Origin: Bradyrhizobium monzae
GTDB lineage: Bacteria; Pseudomonadota; Alphaproteobacteria; Rhizobiales; Xanthobacteraceae
Direction: 5' to 3'
Length of the DNA stretch: 64,000 nt
Assembly (NCBI RefSeq): GCF_021458635.1
Contig: NZ_JAIRDQ010000015.1
Coordinates: 62,001 to 126,000, forward strand
Shown here: positions 60,603 through 64,000 of the stretch, one piece after another
Numbering within the stretch: position 1 is the first letter of the stretch
How the letters are laid out: every line of letters begins with the position of its first letter
Made by a program: the position numbers and the translations under genes
The notes under the pieces: model-generated
What the model was told of the DNA's origin: nothing
Databases searched by the model: none
Seen by the model: only the letters and a program-made list of their open reading frames with translations

Positions 60603-61080
60603 CGCGTTTCCTCACCTTGGTGTGTTTTATCGTTCTGTCGTTTCCTCTGACTTTCCTGAGTTTGTTTTTTGATTTTGTTGTTTTGCGTTTCTTATTGGCG
60701 CCGTCATCTCCGGCGGCAAATCACGCGGAGGACACGGCAAATTGGTAGCGCGATCAGATCATGATTGATTGCGTCTGTCGAGAAAGCCGAATGCCTCGCT
60801 CTCTAGAACTAACGTTGTGTGCCGAATGATCGCGGCCAGTGTCGGCGATGAGCTGCGGCTGCGGTTGCTCTTATTGCGACGCACACTGCGGCGTGCGACG
60901 GCTGGAGACAATCCGTGCGCAATTACGCCGCAGTTCCGAATGAGCCTGCACAACCGCTTCGCGCCAAAGGCCTTCCAAACGGGGACAGCGTTGGTCCGCG
61001 CCTAGACCTCGGCGCCGCGAAAACGATAGAGTTGCAACCGGCAGGAGGCCTGCCGTTTCCGAGAGGGCAAGCAGATCGAC
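60603..61080. other. divergent intergenic region with A/T-rich leader
   Basis: A 478-base gap. The first 100 bases before the binding-protein gene are unusually T-rich on the plus strand, so on the transcript they are A- and purine-rich (runs such as AACAACAAAATCAAAAAAC), ending in GAGGAAA. This unstructured leader would suit strong translation. The remaining part up to 61080 has open frames without ribosome sites, and I could not support any of them as genes. Promoters of both flanking genes must lie here, but no clear boxes were picked. Confidence 0.45.
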
Positions 61081-61899
61081 ATGAAGACCCAAATGATCAC
61101 CCCGGCGCCGCCTGCGCGGCTTCGCCTGCGACGATGGCTCGCGCTCGGGTCCGTTGTGACAGTGCTGATCGGCGCGGCTGCGGTTGCGAATGCACAAGGT
61201 TTGGTCAAGGGCGTTCAGGACGGCGCTGCGGCCGGTAACAAGGCGGCAGGTCCGGTCGGTGGCGTTCTCGGCGGCGCTATTGGCGGCGTAGTCGGCGTCT
61301 TCACCGGTGTGCTCGGCGTCGGGAATAACAATGGCCAGGCGCCGGCTGCCAAGGACGCATCCAAGGATGCGAAGGACTCCAAGCAGCCGGGCGCCGCAAA
61401 GGACAAGGATGCCAAGAGCGCCAAGGAGAGCGCGAAAGCCGGCAAGGGTGCCAAGGCGAGCAAGGAGGCCAAGAACGCTCCGGCGGATGCGGATACCAAG
61501 GACAAGGACGTCACGGTCCTGACCCAGCCCGGCGCACCGCAACTGACCGCCGACCAGATCGTCTCCAACAGCGATTCTTATATCGAGCGGATCAAGACCG
61601 AGCTGAATCTCACGCCCGACCAGGAGAAGCACTGGTTCGGCTTCTCCAGCGCGATGCACTATCTCGGGCATAATGGCGCCGAGCGGCTCAATCTGAGAAT
61701 CGAGCGCGCCAAGCGGGATCCGCCCGACGACATCATCGAGCAGATGCGCAATGAGGCGCAATTCCTGATCGACCGCGCCTCCGATCAGCGCAACGTCGCC
61801 GATGCCGCCGAACCCTTGTTCTCGAGCCTCGACGACAAACAGAAGCAGGTGTTCATCCAGGAGATGGTTCACCTCAGCCATGAGCGCGGCCTGGATTGA
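61081..61899 (+). CDS. secreted LTxxQ-motif protein
   Basis: A 272-residue protein. The signal peptide (LALGSVVTVLIGAAAVANA) is followed by a Gly-rich stretch (VGGVLGGAIGGVVGVFTGVLGVG near 58-80), then a Lys/Ala/Asp repeat linker (KDASKDAKDSKQ, AKSAKESAKAGKGAKASKEAK). A C-terminal helical domain from about 160 carries LTPDQEKHW (residues 177-185), the LTxxQ motif of Spy/CpxP-like periplasmic chaperones. The role in protein folding or metal sensing is by family only. Confidence 0.75.
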   Translation: MKTQMITPAPPARLRLRRWLALGSVVTVLIGAAAVANAQGLVKGVQDGAAAGNKAAGPVGGVLGGAIGGVVGVFTGVLGVGNNNGQAPAAKDASKDAKDSKQPGAAKDKDAKSAKESAKAGKGAKASKEAKNAPADADTKDKDVTVLTQPGAPQLTADQIVSNSDSYIERIKTELNLTPDQEKHWFGFSSAMHYLGHNGAERLNLRIERAKRDPPDDIIEQMRNEAQFLIDRASDQRNVADAAEPLFSSLDDKQKQVFIQEMVHLSHERGLD

Positions 61900-61923
61900 T
61901 CAAGCTTGAGTTGGATTGCAGGG

Positions 61924-61963
61924 ATTCGTGGAATTTTATTCGTGGAATTTAAAGGCCACGAAT
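61924..61963. repeat. tandem and inverted ATTCGTGG repeat
   Basis: ATTCGTGGAATTT occurs twice in a row with a 14-base period (61924-61936, 61938-61950). The second copy also pairs with CCACGAAT (61956-61963), giving an eight-base stem. It lies in the gap before a receiver-protein gene and could be an operator. Confidence 0.55.
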
Positions 61964-62024
61964 TCGTGAATCCTTCTCGCAAATCGGGTATGCTTAGCTT
62001 CGCAAGGTGGCTGCGAGGTTGATA

Positions 62025-62402
62025 ATGGCGGACGGGCTCTCCGTTTTCCTGGTCGAAGACGAGGCGTTGATCCGGATGATGATGGCTGACATGGTGGCCG
62101 AGCTTGGCCATCATGTCGTCGCGGAAGCGGACAATGTGCGCGATGCGAGCGCCTTTGCGATGACCGCGCAGTACGATTTCGCGATCCTCGACATCAACCT
62201 GATGGGCGTTTATGTCGATCCGGTCGCCGATTTGATCGAGCGCCGCGGCAAGCCGTTCCTGTTCGCGACGGGCTACGGGCCGGAATTGCTGCCGTCCTTG
62301 CTCCGCCGCAGGCCGATCCTGCGCAAACCGATTGCGCTCGACCAGCTCAAGATCATGATCGACTCGCTGTTTCCGGATGCGCCGGCCAAAGCTTCGCACT
62401 GA
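62025..62402 (+). CDS. stand-alone response regulator (receiver domain only)
   Basis: A 125-residue receiver protein. It has acidic residues in FLVEDEALIR (residues 8-17), the phosphorylated Asp in FAILDINLMG near 58, Thr-type switch region LFATGYG near 85, and RKPIALDQL (Lys) near 105. No output domain, so it acts by contacting a partner, as in other small alphaproteobacterial phosphorelay proteins. GAGG lies six bases before the ATG at 62025. No kinase gene is adjacent. Confidence 0.85.
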   Translation: MADGLSVFLVEDEALIRMMMADMVAELGHHVVAEADNVRDASAFAMTAQYDFAILDINLMGVYVDPVADLIERRGKPFLFATGYGPELLPSLLRRRPILRKPIALDQLKIMIDSLFPDAPAKASH

Positions 62403-62451
62403 GCCAAGGCGGCCAAACTGACATTGTCAACGATCGAGACATCGTCAACGA

Positions 62452-62480
62452 AAATGGCCGCCCGACAGGGGCGGCCATTT
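62452..62480. terminator. strong bidirectional hairpin
   Basis: AAATGGCCGCCC pairs with GGGCGGCCATTT around GACAG, a perfect 12-base stem between the convergent receiver gene and the small membrane-protein gene. The arms end in A and T runs and so serve both directions. Confidence 0.85.
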
Positions 62481-62503
62481 GGTGACGGAAGATCGTCAGT
62501 GTT

Positions 62504-62665
62504 TCACATCAGGCCGGCGCTCAGGTCGACGCCGTGTGCCATCAGGCTGAACGAGGCAATGAGCCCCAGGCCGCAGAAGATGATAATGGCTTTAAAGGAA
62601 TAGTCGGTCGACCGGGTCTGGATTGCAGCCGGCATTTCGGCGAGCGAAATCATGCTCATGTTCAT
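62504..62665 (-). CDS. small single-pass membrane protein (53 residues)
   Basis: A 53-residue protein with a hydrophilic head (AEMPAAIQTRSTDYSFK) and one membrane helix (AIIIFCGLGLIASFSLMA). A G-run (GGGGGGA) sits directly before three in-frame ATGs; the second or third may be the true start. The codon pattern is coding-like. Small proteins of this form recur in Bradyrhizobium. Function unknown. Confidence 0.6.
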   Translation of the reverse strand: MNMSMISLAEMPAAIQTRSTDYSFKAIIIFCGLGLIASFSLMAHGVDLSAGLM

Positions 62666-62804
62666 TCCCCCCTGTGTTGATCCTGAATTGCATCAGGTGA
62701 GGGAACTCCTAGAGCAAAAAGTTTGATGCGAGGTTGCGAGGGATCCTTAACGGAATCGCAATCGATCGCGGACTCGTCTCCGGACGAGGCGAAGTGTTGC
62801 AGCC

Positions 62805-63008
62805 TCAGTTGCGGCCGGCCTTCAGCACCTTGGCGATGGTGTGGGCCGTCATGGCGGCGCGGTCCGAGGCACGCTGGGCCGCCAACCGGTCCCGGGCCTT
62901 TTCCTCGATCAGCAGCTCGATCAGCGCCCTGCGCTTGCCGTCATCGTCTGCCTCGGTCAGCAGCCGGTGATAGCGGTGATAGTCGAAGCCCACATCCTGC
63001 TTACGCAT
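62805..63008 (-). CDS. small helical hypothetical protein
   Basis: A 67-residue charged protein. Residues 5-25 (DVGFDYHRYHRLLTEADDDG) lead into a long helix (KRRALIELLIEEKARDRLAAQRASDRAAMTAHTIAKVLK), amphipathic and probably coiled-coil or dimeric. GGGGG lies six to seven bases before the ATG at 63008. It lacks a signal peptide. Function unknown, possibly a small regulator. Confidence 0.6.
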   Translation of the reverse strand: MRKQDVGFDYHRYHRLLTEADDDGKRRALIELLIEEKARDRLAAQRASDRAAMTAHTIAKVLKAGRN

Positions 63009-63152
63009 GTCACGCCCCCGCATCTACGCCACACACCGGCGCGAATTGTTTCCCATCGGAAACCACGGGGCAAGCACGATCCTGCGTGGAACCGCGCGTG
63101 CGCTGCAATCAGCTGTGAATTGCTTAACGGAAGGTGCAAGGGCGGACGCGCT

Positions 63153-64000
63153 TCAATCCAGATTGTGGTCGGCGAACATCTTCAGGCCGACGAAGCTTGC
63201 ATCGGGCTTCATGACGAGGCGCGTCGGGATGTTGCGCAAATAGTCCTGGAAGCGCCCTTTGGCTTCGAAACGCGCGCGAAATGCTGAAGCCGAAAGGAAT
63301 TCCGGAAAGCGCGGCGCGATTCCGCCGGCAATGTAGACGCCGCCTCTGGCGCCGAAGGTCACCGCGAGATTGCCGGCAACCGAGCCGAGGATGTCGCAAA
63401 ACATCGCCAGTGTTGCGCGGCTGAGTTCGCATGTGCCGTCCAGCGCCGCCTTCGTGATCGCTGCCGCATCGCGTTGCGGCACCTGGGCTCCGTCGACCTC
63501 GGCCATCGCCTCGTAGAGGGATTGCAGCCCGGAGCCGGAGAGGGCGCCGCGCTCGATGGAGACGTGGCCGAAGCGCCGGCGCATGGCGGCGATTACCCGC
63601 TCCTCGCGCTCGTTCTCCGCCGGAAGCGTCGCGTGGCCGGCCTCCGTGACGACAGCCAGCCGGGAGCCATGGCGCTCGACCAGGCAGGAGACGCCGAAGC
63701 CGGTCCCGGGGCCGACCACCAGCAGCGGCTCTCCGGGCATGCCGTCCTGGCCGCCGAGCGGAATCAGGTCGGCCGGCTGCAAGGCCGGCAGGGACCAGGC
63801 CACCACTTCGAAATCGTTGAGCACATGGACGCTGTCGAAGCCGAGCGCCGGCTGGAGCTCGTTGCCGTCGATCACCCACGGGCTGTTGGTCATGACGCAG
63901 CGATTGTTGGTGACGGGACCGGCGACGGCGAGGACGGCCCTGGCCGGCTTCTCGCTGTCGGCCCGCCGCAGCACGTCAGTGATGGCCTCGCGCACCGTCG
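63153..64000 (-). CDS. glk: glucokinase, C-terminal part (cut by window edge)
   Basis: About 282 residues of bacterial glucokinase (ROK-related Glk family), which phosphorylates glucose with ATP. Visible blocks are AGPVTNNRCVMTNSPWVID, HVLNDFEVVAWSLPAL with the conserved Asn-Asp, then VGPGTGFGVSCLVE. After these come TEAGHATLPAENEREERV, the glucose-binding Glu-Gly-His region, and GGVYIAGGIAPRF. The N-terminus with the first phosphate loop lies beyond the window. The short gap to the 67-residue gene holds nothing clear. Confidence 0.9.
   Translation of the reverse strand, partial: TVREAITDVLRRADSEKPARAVLAVAGPVTNNRCVMTNSPWVIDGNELQPALGFDSVHVLNDFEVVAWSLPALQPADLIPLGGQDGMPGEPLLVVGPGTGFGVSCLVERHGSRLAVVTEAGHATLPAENEREERVIAAMRRRFGHVSIERGALSGSGLQSLYEAMAEVDGAQVPQRDAAAITKAALDGTCELSRATLAMFCDILGSVAGNLAVTFGARGGVYIAGGIAPRFPEFLSASAFRARFEAKGRFQDYLRNIPTRLVMKPDASFVGLKMFADHNLD

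Noticed and set aside
60759..61005. Two short ORFs (60759-60953 minus, 60769-61005 plus) in the ABC/LTxxQ gap
   Set aside because: They overlap each other on opposite strands, lack ribosome sites and have Arg/Ser-rich shadow composition.

Overview
The window looks like chromosomal DNA of a Bradyrhizobium. The DNA is GC-rich with GC-ending codons. It carries the ndvB/ndvD/ndvC cyclic beta-(1,3),(1,6)-glucan locus that is typical of this genus, a phosphatidylcholine synthase, a NasT/NasS nitrate sensor beside a ferredoxin-type nitrite reductase, and two families of dispersed palindromic repeats. No prophage, insertion sequence, integrase or CRISPR array was seen. Most of the window reads as core genome with small lineage-specific genes between the conserved ones.

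Layout. 1-1.8 kb: a cut-off maleylacetate reductase and a Dabb-domain gene, divergent from a LysR regulator. 1.8-5 kb: small secreted, zinc-ribbon and unknown genes, then tRNA-Lys(UUU). 5.3-10.7 kb: the ndv glucan locus, with ndvB and ndvD on the minus strand and ndvC on the plus strand. 11.4-24.6 kb: a SPOR-like membrane protein, glmU and glmS (UDP-GlcNAc synthesis), a DUF502 membrane protein, a dehydrogenase, then recG divergent from sdhE-mfd. 24.7-30.9 kb: a degenerate GGDEF protein, a degenerate AMP-ligase overlapping a peptide-type binding protein, an IalB-like protein and hspQ. 31-35.8 kb: AEC transporter, UbiH-type hydroxylase, pcs-terC and a quinone oxidoreductase. 35.9-37.3 kb: an argD-type aminotransferase behind a 29-codon ORF with 11 Arg codons and a terminator-like hairpin. 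37.5-40.1 kb: a possible two-domain immunity-like protein and rimO. 40.2-46.5 kb: nasT-nasS, then a structured leader and a nitrite transporter-nirA-flavoprotein operon. 47-50.9 kb: pxpB-pxpC-pxpA (5-oxoprolinase), then an RraA-like/cupin pair. 51-55 kb: secreted proteins, a periplasmic cyclohexadienyl dehydratase, DUF1993 and GNAT genes. 55.1-60.6 kb: a sugar/polyol ABC transporter operon ending in a 2-hydroxyacid dehydrogenase. 61-64 kb: an LTxxQ secreted protein, a stand-alone receiver protein, small proteins and a cut-off glucokinase.

The most interesting unexplained signal is the arginine-rich leader ORF plus hairpin ahead of the argD-type gene, which has the layout of a ribosome-mediated arginine attenuator. 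Next come the structured leader between nasS and the nitrite operon, the nitrite-linked flavoprotein with a four-cysteine cluster in place of a flavodoxin domain, the AMP-ligase that has lost its ATP loop, the SUKH/YezG-like protein, and the lack of an ordinary start codon for ndvC.
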